The position numbers and the translations under genes were made by a program. From a virus, in the IMG/VR virus record IMGVR_UViG_3300042325_000157, positions 1 to 32,626 of that record: DNA of 32,626 bases, one strand, 5' to 3'. Below, in pieces: positions 1 through 7,976 of this stretch. Position 1 is the stretch's first letter. Each line of letters begins with the position of its first letter. Below the pieces are notes generated by a model. That model ran no database searches. It was not told where the DNA came from and saw only the letters and a list, made by a program, of their open reading frames with translations.

Positions 1-72
1 TTAGATGCGTTAAGATATGCAGTTAGTTATCAATTAAGTAACCCAAATAAAGGTAAATATGGAATTAGGTAA
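1..72 (+). CDS. terL: Large terminase subunit, 3' fragment (left-end copy)
   Basis: The first 24 codons of the window encode the C-terminus of the large terminase (LDALRYAVSYQ... ending NKGKYGIR, then TAA). They match the end of the complete gene at 31125-32330. The LDALRY segment belongs to the last nuclease motif (HALDALRY). This is not a broken gene: it is cut by the window edge and shows that the sequence closes on itself. The next gene starts inside it at 59. Confidence 0.93.
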   Translation, partial: LDALRYAVSYQLSNPNKGKYGIR

Positions 73-99
73 AAGTTTAAGACAAATGATTAATGAAAG
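1..99 (+). repeat. Left-end copy of terminal overlap, block A
   Basis: Bases 1-99 are identical to 32259-32357. After base 99 the two copies diverge, mostly at third codon positions, and they become identical again at 573 and 32523. The overlap supports a circular map. Because it is not identical throughout, the right end probably carries a different allele from the same phage population. Confidence 0.9.
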
Positions 100-250
100 T
101 AGCGTTAAAGTTGTAGACGCTTACAAGGATGAATACGGAGACAATTGGAAGTTCCAATGTGTTGAGTCAATCGACAATGAAGTAGCGAAAGCTGAGGCAT
201 CGTTGAAATATTGGAAGGGTGTGAGAGCTAAAGTAATGGTGGCAAAATGA
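59..250 (+). CDS. Conserved small protein downstream of terL (63 aa)
   Basis: I do not recognise a family. The protein is small, charged and probably helical, with Trp at residues 30 and 52 and a lysine-rich C-terminus. It starts 14 bp inside the end of terL and overlaps the next gene by ATGA, so it is translated as part of the terminase-tail operon. A second copy at 32317-32508 differs at 17 bases in 16 codons, yet only one amino acid changes (Val to Ile near the end). That pattern of silent changes is strong evidence for a real, selected protein. Its place after terL suggests a packaging or virion assembly role, but that is inference. Confidence 0.82.
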   Translation: MELGKSLRQMINESSVKVVDAYKDEYGDNWKFQCVESIDNEVAKAEASLKYWKGVRAKVMVAK

Positions 251-558
251 AAGGTAAATATTTAATAACAGCAGATAACTGGTTTTTCGCACCTGATGGT
301 CGACAATACAAATCAGTTTGGGGAAATGTAGAAGTTTTAGAAGATTCTTTTTTAGGTGTTAAAACTAATCGTAATTCATCTAATTGGTTCGCTAAAGTAG
401 GCACGGAAGAAAATCATGTAATTATTGCAGGGTGTCAAATTCATTACGCATTAAAGTCAGATATTAAACCAATTGAAGAAATAGTTAACGACCATACAAC
501 AGGTGAGAGTGGGATAGTTCACTACGAAAGACCAACTTATATTTACATAGCAGAATGA
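247..558 (+). CDS. Accessory small protein (103 aa), absent from the right-end allele
   Basis: The function is unknown. The protein is mixed alpha/beta and rich in aromatic residues (TADNWFFAPDGRQYKSVWG, later NSSNWFAKVG and IIAGCQIHYA). It has no transmembrane segment or signal peptide. It resembles small hypothetical proteins seen in Bacteroidetes phages, but I can name no domain. It overlaps the gene before it and the gene after it by ATGA. At the right end of the window the gene is missing and the neighbours are joined by the same kind of ATGA overlap, a net difference of exactly 308 bp. It is therefore dispensable for at least one allele of this phage. Confidence 0.78.
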   Translation: MKGKYLITADNWFFAPDGRQYKSVWGNVEVLEDSFLGVKTNRNSSNWFAKVGTEENHVIIAGCQIHYALKSDIKPIEEIVNDHTTGESGIVHYERPTYIYIAE

Positions 559-1232
559 AGATTGAAATCGAAATACCTTCCAACCTATCCGAAATAAGTT
601 TAGATAGGTACCAAAAATACATGCTTACTTTGAACAATTCAGATGACAAAGAGTTTGTATTCCAGAAAATGATTGAGATATTTTGTGGACTTGAATTAAA
701 GGAAGTTGTTAAGATGAAAGCATCGACCGTTATAGAATTGGTGCAACACTTTGACAAATTGTTTAACGAGAAAACAAAGTTTAAGAATAGATTCAAATTA
801 AACGGTGTGGAGTTTGGATTTATTCCAGACCTTGAAGAAATATCTTGGGGGGAGTACATCGACATTGAATCTAACGTCTGGGACTTTCAAAACATTCACA
901 AAGCACTTGCCGTAATGTACAGACCGATTGTAAAGGACGTTAAGGGCAAATATGAAATAGAACCTTACAAAGGAGATTTAAGTTATGCAGAGGTTCTTAA
1001 ATACGCACCATTAGACGTTGTACTTCCTGCATCTGTTTTTTTTTGGACTTTAGGAATAGAATTAATAAGCAGTACGCTGTACTCTTTGGAGACAACGAAG
1101 AACAAAACCCATATTCAGAGAACGTTCAATTCTCAAAACAATGGGGATGGTATAGCTCAATCTATCATGTCGCTAAAGGAGACATTAGAAGATTTGAAGA
1201 AGTTACAGCGTTGGGACTTCATCAGTGCTTAA
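555..1232 (+). CDS. Putative tail assembly chaperone, short form (gpG-like)
   Basis: This 225-aa protein is the zero-frame product of a gene with a T-TTT-TTT slippery heptamer at codons 161-163. Tail assembly chaperones of many siphoviruses (lambda G/GT type) are made as a short form and a -1 frameshifted long form, and this gene has the same plan. The N-terminal 160 residues are shared by both forms. The zero-frame C-terminus (ending LEDLKKLQRWDFISA) is helical. It sits upstream of the tail completion, tail and tape measure genes, which fits the role. I do not recognise the family by sequence, so the call rests on the frameshift architecture and context. The right-end copy begins MKVEIDIP in place of MKIEIEIP. 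Confidence 0.62.
   Translation: MKIEIEIPSNLSEISLDRYQKYMLTLNNSDDKEFVFQKMIEIFCGLELKEVVKMKASTVIELVQHFDKLFNEKTKFKNRFKLNGVEFGFIPDLEEISWGEYIDIESNVWDFQNIHKALAVMYRPIVKDVKGKYEIEPYKGDLSYAEVLKYAPLDVVLPASVFFWTLGIELISSTLYSLETTKNKTHIQRTFNSQNNGDGIAQSIMSLKETLEDLKKLQRWDFISA
573..676 (+). repeat. Left-end copy of terminal overlap, block B
   Basis: Bases 573-676 are identical to the last 104 bases of the window (32523-32626). The offset between copies is 32258 for block A but 31950 for block B. The 308-bp difference is the 103-aa gene present only in the left copy. Confidence 0.9.
1037..1043 (+). other. -1 ribosomal frameshift slippery heptamer T TTT TTT
   Basis: Nine T residues at 1036-1044 contain a canonical X-XXY-YYZ heptamer at 1037-1043, in phase with the zero-frame codons TTT (1038-1040) and TTT (1041-1043). 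Slipping back one base gives perfect re-pairing and continues as TTG GAC TTT AGG. The -1 frame opens after a TAA at 998-1000 and runs to 1309. I did not find a strong downstream stem by eye. Confidence 0.72.
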
Positions 1233-1309
1233 CATTTTTAACCTTTGAACAACAAAAAAGTAGAATCGAGGTTAAACAATTAAAGCGATCACATGAAAAA
1301 CTATTATAA
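1043..1309 (+). CDS. -1 frame extension of the tail assembly chaperone (T-domain-like)
   Basis: This reading frame of 88 codons overlaps the end of the short-form gene and contains no ATG at all. Translation most likely enters it from 555 by a -1 slip at 1037-1043, giving a fusion of about 251 aa. The sequence looks like a genuine protein, with the segment WGWYSSIYHVAKGDIRRFEE followed by a helical region (LTFLTFEQQKSRIEVKQLK), similar in style to the long-form domains of tail assembly chaperones. It ends 17 bp inside the next gene, which suggests translational coupling. A weak independent start at the TTG at 1043 is possible but less likely. Confidence 0.62.
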   Translation: MDFRNRINKQYAVLFGDNEEQNPYSENVQFSKQWGWYSSIYHVAKGDIRRFEEVTALGLHQCLTFLTFEQQKSRIEVKQLKRSHEKLL

Positions 1310-1751
1310 CCTATCTACATTACTGCATGACTCTATACTTGCAGACCCATTGGTTAATCGAGTAACGAAGGGCAGCCTAGATAAGATTACCAATGCGAAA
1401 CAAGATATGTATCCACTTTGTCACATTATATTTAACGATGTAGCATTTAGAGGCAATACAACGGTGTATAATGTTTCATTGGTTATGATGAGTATAGTAG
1501 ATATTAGCAAAGACGATGTAACGGACATATTCAAGGGTAATGACAATGAGGATGATGTATTAAATACTACGTTAAGCATACTAAATAGAATATTTGAGAG
1601 AGTAAGACGTGGTGATATTAACGATGCAGGCTATGAAGTGTTGGACGACACTGCAAGTTGCGAGCCATTTGTGGACCGTTTCACCGATGCGGTTGCAGGT
1701 TGGACCATGACCTTTGATGTATTAGCACCAAACGAAATGACAATATGTTAG
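1293..1751 (+). CDS. Putative tail completion or terminator-type structural protein (152 aa)
   Basis: No domain is recognised with certainty. The size, mixed alpha/beta character and position between the chaperone and a gp10-like protein fit a tail terminator or head-tail joining protein. A central strand-rich stretch (TTVYNVSLVMMSIVDISKD) is followed by an acidic loop (GNDNEDD) and a helix (LSILNRIFERVRRG). No signal peptide or membrane segment is seen. The ATG lies inside the end of the -1 frame extension, and the stop overlaps the next gene by a few bases. Confidence 0.5.
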   Translation: MKNYYNLSTLLHDSILADPLVNRVTKGSLDKITNAKQDMYPLCHIIFNDVAFRGNTTVYNVSLVMMSIVDISKDDVTDIFKGNDNEDDVLNTTLSILNRIFERVRRGDINDAGYEVLDDTASCEPFVDRFTDAVAGWTMTFDVLAPNEMTIC

Positions 1752-2323
1752 CAGATTTAAGGGAGTCGGGGCTACAAGGCGCATTGGATAAGTTCAAGGC
1801 GTCTGTAATTAAACAGGCTCGTACTAACTTAACTAAAGGACGCGCACCTTTTGGTTCTCATAACAACACACGAAAGCTTTACAACTCTTTAAAAGGTGAA
1901 GCGAAAGTTTATGCTAAAGGTTACTTTTTGAACTTTCAAATGGAGGAATACGGTAACTATCAAGACAAAGGGGTTAAGGGTAAACGTTCAAGTTCGAGAG
2001 CTCCGAACTCACCGTATAAGTTCGGAAGTGGCAAAGGTAAAAAAGGTGGGTTAACAGATGGTATAAACAGATGGGTTAAAGCACGTAAGTTTCAATTTAG
2101 ACAACGTGACCCCGAAACAAAGAAGTCTACAGGTAAATTTTTATCGTACGATGCGACAGCATGGATTATAACACGGTCAATCTACGCTAAAGGAATAAGA
2201 CCAACTTTGTTTTTCACTAAGCCTTTTGAAGCAGCTTATAAACGTTTACCTCAAGAATTAGTAAATGACTTAAAAATAGATTTAGAAAAGATATTTAACT
2301 ACTCAATTAAACAACCGAAATGA
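1745..2323 (+). CDS. Putative HK97 gp10-like tail completion protein (192 aa)
   Basis: The protein is very basic, with a flexible Gly/Ser/Lys/Arg-rich middle (residues about 75-105, including KGVKGKRSSSRAPNSPYKFG). A segment with WIITRSIYAKGIRPTLFFTKPFE follows. The pattern of a basic loop followed by an 'I-x-x-G-I-x-P-x-x-F' segment is typical of the gp10/neck class of tail completion proteins that join head and tail. It is about the usual length of the class or slightly longer. It overlaps both neighbours. The family call is by eye and moderate. Confidence 0.55.
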   Translation: MLADLRESGLQGALDKFKASVIKQARTNLTKGRAPFGSHNNTRKLYNSLKGEAKVYAKGYFLNFQMEEYGNYQDKGVKGKRSSSRAPNSPYKFGSGKGKKGGLTDGINRWVKARKFQFRQRDPETKKSTGKFLSYDATAWIITRSIYAKGIRPTLFFTKPFEAAYKRLPQELVNDLKIDLEKIFNYSIKQPK

Positions 2324-3351
2324 TTAGAGCAAGGTCACCTTATATTATAAGTATTAATGAAACAAGTCAAGTAAGTACAAAGATTGAATTGTTTATCAGC
2401 TTCGGTGCTTTAGGTTCAACTCCTACTTTAAGCTATACTTTAAGTAAGGCAATTCCTGCATCAAATGCTCCAACAACCTACTACGATATCGCGCCATACA
2501 TTCGTGAATACTTTGATCACACGGCATATAGTAACGTTACAAGTTTGACCGCTGCAGTTAGTTATACGTGTGTTGATAAACTTAATGTAAGGGTAAAGAG
2601 ATATAAGACTGTAGGAACAACAGAAACATTAGTAGATACAACTGATTATATTGCTACAGATGGATACTCAGAGTTTTCTAATAGTGTTAATTATAACGGT
2701 GGAAATTACTTATTAGACCAAAAAAACTATTACTATCATAGCGGTTCAAATGCTGGTTTTATTATGCTTTACGCTGCAGCAAATGATAAGATAAGATGGA
2801 CTGATTCGGAGGGTATTGTTTATTTAAGTGCATCTTTAGGGTTGGGTTTTTATTACGTTCCACGTTGCTATAATTCAGAATTCACAAAAGAATACACGGT
2901 AGAGGTTGTAAATAGTTCAAACGTAACGCAAGCTACATGGACGTTCAAGCCTGTTGAAGAATGTTTATATACACCTGTTAAGGTTGACTTCATAAATAGA
3001 CACGGAGCGTTTCAACGTGAATTTTTCTTTAAGGCATCGAACGATAATATCGAGGTAACTAACAAAGATTATAACTTAATGCAACCGTACAATTATAGCT
3101 TAACAGGGGGGCAAAGAACAACGTACAATCAAAACGGAAAACAAAGCATTAAGGTCAATAGCGGATGGGTAGAGGAAGATTTTAAGGATAACTTAAAGCA
3201 ATTAATGTTAAGTGAAAAGGTATTAGTAGATGAAAAGCCTGCAATCCTTAAAACTAAATCAATTGAACTAAACAAGTCGATAAACACAAAACAGATTAAT
3301 TATAGTTTGGAATTTGAATTTGCTTATGATTTAATTAATAGCATTGTATAA
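2320..3351 (+). CDS. Predicted virion structural protein, tail-associated (343 aa)
   Basis: A beta-rich protein of Ser/Thr/Tyr/Asn-heavy composition, as is common for tail and baseplate proteins. It opens with a strand-forming region (ARSPYIISINETSQVSTKIEL) and ends with KSINTKQINYSLEFEFAYDL. No enzyme motif, signal peptide or transmembrane segment is seen. It is joined by ATGA-type overlap to the 725-aa tail protein downstream, which suggests the two act together, perhaps as distal tail and hub components. I do not recognise a named domain. Confidence 0.6.
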   Translation: MIRARSPYIISINETSQVSTKIELFISFGALGSTPTLSYTLSKAIPASNAPTTYYDIAPYIREYFDHTAYSNVTSLTAAVSYTCVDKLNVRVKRYKTVGTTETLVDTTDYIATDGYSEFSNSVNYNGGNYLLDQKNYYYHSGSNAGFIMLYAAANDKIRWTDSEGIVYLSASLGLGFYYVPRCYNSEFTKEYTVEVVNSSNVTQATWTFKPVEECLYTPVKVDFINRHGAFQREFFFKASNDNIEVTNKDYNLMQPYNYSLTGGQRTTYNQNGKQSIKVNSGWVEEDFKDNLKQLMLSEKVLVDEKPAILKTKSIELNKSINTKQINYSLEFEFAYDLINSIV

Positions 3352-5528
3352 TGAGAAAGGTAGACGTATACATAGAAGTTATTACGGATTCAAATAACTA
3401 TGAAAAGCTAGAGTTGTTTAACGATGAAGAAATACAAATAAATAGTTCGATTCAAAACGTTCAAGACCTTGCAAAGGTGTACACTGACTTTACTCAGTCG
3501 TTTACAATTCCTGCATCGCCACGTAACAACAGACTGTTTGAACATTTTTATCAATCTGATGTGAATGCAAACGACAACCCTAATATTAAGCGCAACGGAT
3601 TTATAGAGATAGGTACGATACCATTTAGAAGTGGGAAAATATCAATTGAAAGTTCAAACGTTATTAAGGGCAGAGTTGAAAGCTACTCTATAACGTTTTA
3701 CGGTGATTTAACGAGCCTTAAAGATGCGTTCGGGGATGACACCTTAAAGGATTTAGATTTGAGTTCGTACGGCGAGATTTACACAGGTACAACAGTACGC
3801 ACAAAACTAGTAAACGCAAGTGTTTCAGACATTCGTTACCCTTTAATTTCATCTAATAGAATATGGAGCTATGGAGATGGGTCAAATACGGATATAAGCA
3901 ATAGCAGTTACCCTATTGTTTACAATGAATTATTTCCTGCATTACGTGCAAGTAAAATATTTGAAGCTATTCAAACAAAATACGGTATAACATTTAACAG
4001 TTTATTTTTCAATCAGAAATTATTTACTAATTTATTTTTATTGTTAAAAAACAAGAAGTCATTTCGGGAAGTTTTTTCTGTTGAATTAGATTTTATCAGT
4101 GGTACTTCTACTCCATCAACAGCAACTTATAATTCAACCAATAACACAATGGTAAAAGTTTCGGGTCAGTTTACTATTAAGGTAACTCATTCAACTGTTC
4201 AACAGTGTTTTTTAGATGTTTATTTAGATGGGAAACTTGTAAATACATTTACATTATACACAGCAATAGGCACAAGTGGTGTACCTTATCAATTCCCACT
4301 AGCTAATAGTACTTCAAATTATACTTTTAGATTACGCTCAAATTCACCATTGACAAGTGCTGCACCTTTGATAGTAGTACAAGGAACAGGAGGTGTTTCT
4401 ACAAACACTTTTATAACTTGCGCAAATGTAACAACTACTAACTTTTTAAACCCAAATGACCAAGCTCCTAATATAAAAATTAGTGACTTTTTAAGCGGTA
4501 TATTTAAAATGTTTAATCTTACTTGCTATGCTACATCGGTAGACAACTTTCAAGTAGAACCTTTAGATGATTGGTATACAAAAGGTGCGGTTGTAGATAT
4601 TACAGATTATGTTGACACGGACGAAATTACAATAGAGCGACATAAACTTTACAAAGAAATATCATTTGATTACGAAAACTCAGAAAGTTTTATAAATAAA
4701 GAATATGATTCAAGATTTGCGCGTGAATTCGGAAGTGTAAAAGAGTCATTTCCAAATTATGATGGAGGAGAATATAAAGTTGATTTACCGTTTGAAAACA
4801 TATCATTCACAAAAGAAGATGCAACAAACGCTTCGGAGCCGCCAAAAGCATTTATATTAGACACTATCAATTCTGTTGAAAGTTACGATAATAAACCAAT
4901 ACTTTTGTATTTAGATGCGTTAAAAACAGGTGTGTCTTTTTATTTTGACTCTGGTTCTTCAGTTGCTGTTGTAACTCAATATATGCCTTTGACAAATCAA
5001 GTAACATATAACAACGCTGTTTATTCAAATCATTTTTCAGTAGAAGGTAGTGCATTTGATAGTACGTCAATCAACAACTCATTATATTTAAATTATTACA
5101 ATGCGTATTTACAAAATTTATACAACCAAAAGAACAGACTTACAAACGTTAAAGCGTTATTCCCTATTTCATTACTTACAAGTTTAAAGTTAAATGACCG
5201 TTTGATAATTAGAGACAAACGTTATGTAATTAATGAGATGAAAGTAAACCTTACAAGTGGTGAAGTTGATTTGTCATTGATTAATGATTTTAGAGCGGTC
5301 GCGAATATTAATATTCCTGTTCAAAGTGCTGCAGAAAGCAATGTTGAAATACCTATATTTCTTGAAAATGGAGTTGCTGATATGTTAGGATATGGTGTTG
5401 ATTTTATCACTTACACTACAGAGCAATTGGTTACGGTTACTATACCTGAGAATTTAACAGGATTACCAAAAACATTTAATTATTATAGAAATACTAAACC
5501 ATACTTAACAATTTACCAAGATGCTTAA
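3351..5528 (+). CDS. Predicted large tail/baseplate protein (725 aa)
   Basis: The largest virion protein and the second largest gene of the window. The N-terminal segment (YEKLELFNDEEIQINSSIQN, then DLAKVYTDFTQSFTIPASPRNN, residues about 18-60) is a pattern I associate with tail proteins of Bacteroidetes phages. The remainder is beta-rich with low-complexity Thr/Asn stretches around residues 245-365. The region around 380-480 (FLSGIFKMFNLTCYA, then ITDYVDTDEITIERH) resembles the hub-like domains of siphovirus tail-tip proteins. Its position before the tape measure gene is inverted relative to lambda-like phages. A central tail hub is the best guess; no catalytic motif is visible. Confidence 0.55.
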   Translation: MRKVDVYIEVITDSNNYEKLELFNDEEIQINSSIQNVQDLAKVYTDFTQSFTIPASPRNNRLFEHFYQSDVNANDNPNIKRNGFIEIGTIPFRSGKISIESSNVIKGRVESYSITFYGDLTSLKDAFGDDTLKDLDLSSYGEIYTGTTVRTKLVNASVSDIRYPLISSNRIWSYGDGSNTDISNSSYPIVYNELFPALRASKIFEAIQTKYGITFNSLFFNQKLFTNLFLLLKNKKSFREVFSVELDFISGTSTPSTATYNSTNNTMVKVSGQFTIKVTHSTVQQCFLDVYLDGKLVNTFTLYTAIGTSGVPYQFPLANSTSNYTFRLRSNSPLTSAAPLIVVQGTGGVSTNTFITCANVTTTNFLNPNDQAPNIKISDFLSGIFKMFNLTCYATSVDNFQVEPLDDWYTKGAVVDITDYVDTDEITIERHKLYKEISFDYENSESFINKEYDSRFAREFGSVKESFPNYDGGEYKVDLPFENISFTKEDATNASEPPKAFILDTINSVESYDNKPILLYLDALKTGVSFYFDSGSSVAVVTQYMPLTNQVTYNNAVYSNHFSVEGSAFDSTSINNSLYLNYYNAYLQNLYNQKNRLTNVKALFPISLLTSLKLNDRLIIRDKRYVINEMKVNLTSGEVDLSLINDFRAVANINIPVQSAAESNVEIPIFLENGVADMLGYGVDFITYTTEQLVTVTIPENLTGLPKTFNYYRNTKPYLTIYQDA

Positions 5529-5697
5529 TACAATTATTCAACTATTGAAGTCTAATGATTTCTACGGTCAAAGCGAAATTATCGACATCGCAAAAGGTAA
5601 ATATAAACTTACTAATTCTATTCGTGAAAGCTACAAACAAGCTAAAAGAGAGTTATACTTAAAACAAGCTACAAATGGCAGAAAAGAAAATAATTGA
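5521..5697 (+). CDS. Small protein between tail hub and tape measure genes (58 aa)
   Basis: An ATG at 5521 lies within ATGCTTAA, so it overlaps the stop of the 725-aa gene by 8 bp. The 58-codon frame ends in TGA at 5695-5697, 23 bp inside the tape measure gene. The product starts MLNTIIQLLKSNDFYGQSEI and ends in a basic Lys/Arg/Gln-rich tail. It fills an otherwise empty 146-bp gap in a genome with almost no gaps, and both ends overlap their neighbours, which supports it. The function is unknown; it may be a small tail assembly factor. Confidence 0.6.
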   Translation: MLNTIIQLLKSNDFYGQSEIIDIAKGKYKLTNSIRESYKQAKRELYLKQATNGRKENN

Positions 5698-7387
5698 ATT
5701 AGAGGTTAAGAATAATTTAGGGTCGCTTAAATCACAGCTTAGGGAAGCTCAGTCGGAAGTTGCTAAGTTATCGGAGCAGTTTGGTGTGACGTCTAAAGAA
5801 GCGGCTAATGCAGCGAAAAGAGCAGCGGAACTAAAAGACCAAATAGAAGATGCGAAAGCCTTAACAGATGCCTTTAACCCTGATGCGAAATTTAAAGCAT
5901 TATCTTCATCTTTAGGAGGTGTTGCAAGTGGGTTCGCTGCATATCAAGGGGCTTTAGGTTTAGTTGGTGTTGAAAGTAAGAAAGTAGAAGAGCAACTTTT
6001 GAAGGTTCAAAGCGCGATGGCTTTAGCTGAGGGCTTACAAGCTTTAGGAGGTGCAAAGGATTCGTTTATTCAGTTAGGTTCGGTAATAAAAGACCAAGTT
6101 GTTAAAGCCTTTGGGTCGTTAAGAGCTGCATTAATTTCAACAGGAATAGGAGCTTTAGCGGTTATTTTAGGTAGTATTATAGCTAATTGGAAGGAGTTTA
6201 GCAAAGCAATTACAGATACATTCCCGGGATTTTCTAAAGTAACTGACTTTTTTAAGAACTTTTCACAGGTTGCAAGTGGTACAATCAATAGTGTTGTAAC
6301 TGGATTCAAGACTATTGGACAAGTTTTAGGCAATATATTTAACGGTGATTTTTCAAAGGCTTATGATAACGCGAAAAAGTTAGGGGCAAACATGGCTACA
6401 GCTTACAACCAAGGATATGATAAGAAGGATAAAGAGTTGAAAACAAAACAATCAATCGACAATCAAAAGTTTGAAATTGACTTGATGAAAGCCAAAGGTA
6501 AAAACGTATTGAGCGCACAACTTGAATTGCAGCGTAAAGAATTATCGTTATTAGAAAAAGGAAGTGATGAATACAAAGCAAAGTTAATAGAGATTGAAGA
6601 AAGCAAAACAGCGATAAGGGAAAAAGCAGAACAAGACCGAGAGGCACGTGTGGCGAAAGCTAAAGAGTTAGCAGATAAAAGAGCGCAAGAGCTACAAAAG
6701 AAAAAAGATGAGTTCGCACGTAAACAAGCTCAAGACTTAGAAGACTCTGAAAAGATGAGATTAAAACCGTTGTCATTAGGTGATCCTGCAAAAGAGGCAC
6801 GAGATAAAGGCGATAAGCAATTAAGGGAAGATTACAAAACAAGTCAAGAAAAAGCAAAGTTAGATGAAGAAAATGCAGAACGTGAAAAGAAATTAGCGCA
6901 AGAAGTTAAGGACAAAAAAATACAAATGGGATATCAAGCGTTTGGAATATTGTCAGACCTATCAAGTTTATTTGCAGACGGTAACGAAGCAGACCAACGT
7001 AAAGCGTTTGAATTAAATAAAGCAGCAAGTTTAGGAATTGCAATTATGAATACAGCTCAAGCGGTAACAGGAGCATTAACAGCTGGTGGTAATCCTTTAA
7101 AACTTGCAACAGGAGCGCAATTCTTAGAAGCAGGAATAGCGGCTACAACTGGAGGTATAAACATCGCAAGAATAGCAGCTACACAATTTCAAGGTGGAGG
7201 AGGTGGAGACACTGCAACAAGTACACCAACAGCGCCACGTACACCAAGTTTTGACATTATACAAGCGCAACCACAAATGCAGTTAGGAGCGTTGCAACAA
7301 CAACCTGTTAAAGCATATGTAGTAAGCGGTGAGGTATCAACAGCTCAAGCCTTAGACCGTAATAGAGTAAGAAATGCAACATTTTAA
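5675..7387 (+). CDS. Tail tape measure protein (570 aa)
   Basis: The architecture is that of a short tape measure protein. It has an N-terminal coiled coil (residues about 10-65, LKSQLREAQSEVAKLSEQFG and following) and a Gly/Ala-rich hydrophobic centre with likely membrane-active helices (ALISTGIGALAVILGSIIAN, about 152-171). A long charged coiled coil follows (about 250-420), then a second Ala/Gly-rich region (about 445-505) and a Gln/Pro/Thr-rich tail. Tape measure proteins set tail length and are thought to help DNA entry at the host membrane. If fully helical, 570 residues would correspond to a tail of roughly 85 nm, which is short for a siphovirus. Confidence 0.8.
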   Translation: MAEKKIIELEVKNNLGSLKSQLREAQSEVAKLSEQFGVTSKEAANAAKRAAELKDQIEDAKALTDAFNPDAKFKALSSSLGGVASGFAAYQGALGLVGVESKKVEEQLLKVQSAMALAEGLQALGGAKDSFIQLGSVIKDQVVKAFGSLRAALISTGIGALAVILGSIIANWKEFSKAITDTFPGFSKVTDFFKNFSQVASGTINSVVTGFKTIGQVLGNIFNGDFSKAYDNAKKLGANMATAYNQGYDKKDKELKTKQSIDNQKFEIDLMKAKGKNVLSAQLELQRKELSLLEKGSDEYKAKLIEIEESKTAIREKAEQDREARVAKAKELADKRAQELQKKKDEFARKQAQDLEDSEKMRLKPLSLGDPAKEARDKGDKQLREDYKTSQEKAKLDEENAEREKKLAQEVKDKKIQMGYQAFGILSDLSSLFADGNEADQRKAFELNKAASLGIAIMNTAQAVTGALTAGGNPLKLATGAQFLEAGIAATTGGINIARIAATQFQGGGGGDTATSTPTAPRTPSFDIIQAQPQMQLGALQQQPVKAYVVSGEVSTAQALDRNRVRNATF

Positions 7388-7408
7388 TATAAATTAAGTT
7401 ATAAAAGT

Positions 7409-7975
7409 ATGCAGAATATAGAGCTAACAATTAAAGACGATGACCAAGGGTGTTTCGCTATTTCATTAGTCGATAAGCCAGCAATTGAGGAAGATTTTAT
7501 TTTCTTAAGTGAAATAAGCGTAGAGTTACAAGTTGCCAACGATGAAAAGAGGGAAGTTGTTGGACTTGCATTGGTGCCTAACAAACAGATATTAAGACGT
7601 ATTAAAGATAAGGAGTTTACAATATCATTTAGTGAAGAAACAATCGCTAAGGTTCAAGAACTTTACTTAAAAAAGAATTATAATAACAACGTAACAGTTG
7701 ACCATGACCACAATGTTGAGGGTGTTAGCTTAATCGAAAGTTGGATAGTTGAAGACGAAAAACACGATAAATCTAACATTTATAAATTAGATGCTGTTAA
7801 AGGCTCATGGGTTGTTAAGATGAAAGTTTACAATGAAGAGGTTTGGCAACAAATCAAAGACGGTAAATTCAAGGGGTTTAGTATCGAGGGGAAATTTGAT
7901 GGGTTAGATCAACTTGAAGCAGAAAGCCACGAGGATATAATAAACGAAATTAAGGAACTTTTAAAATCAATATAA
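7409..7975 (+). CDS. Prohead serine protease, XkdF-like (188 aa)
   Basis: I recognise the XkdF-type prohead protease pattern: VVGLALVPNKQILR (residues 50-63), a His-containing strand VTVDHDHN (95-102), SLIESWIVEDE (107-117) and GKFKGFSIEGKFD (152-164). The likely catalytic pair is Ser158 in GFSIEG with His99 or His101. Such proteases cleave scaffold and capsid proteins during head maturation. In this genome the gene lies after the tape measure and about 3 kb before the scaffold and capsid genes, separated from them by appendage genes, which is unusual. The start is preceded by an A/T-rich stretch without a Shine-Dalgarno sequence. Confidence 0.85.
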   Translation: MQNIELTIKDDDQGCFAISLVDKPAIEEDFIFLSEISVELQVANDEKREVVGLALVPNKQILRRIKDKEFTISFSEETIAKVQELYLKKNYNNNVTVDHDHNVEGVSLIESWIVEDEKHDKSNIYKLDAVKGSWVVKMKVYNEEVWQQIKDGKFKGFSIEGKFDGLDQLEAESHEDIINEIKELLKSI

Positions 7976-7976
7976 A

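Noticed and set aside
485-865. Minus-strand reading frame of 126 codons
   Set aside because: It lies opposite the chaperone gene and two other well-supported genes. Its sequence is a low-complexity reverse reading of A/T-rich codons.
1043-1045. Independent TTG start for the -1 frame of the chaperone
   Set aside because: It is part of the slippery T-run. A frameshift gives a better explanation and no other start codon exists in that frame.
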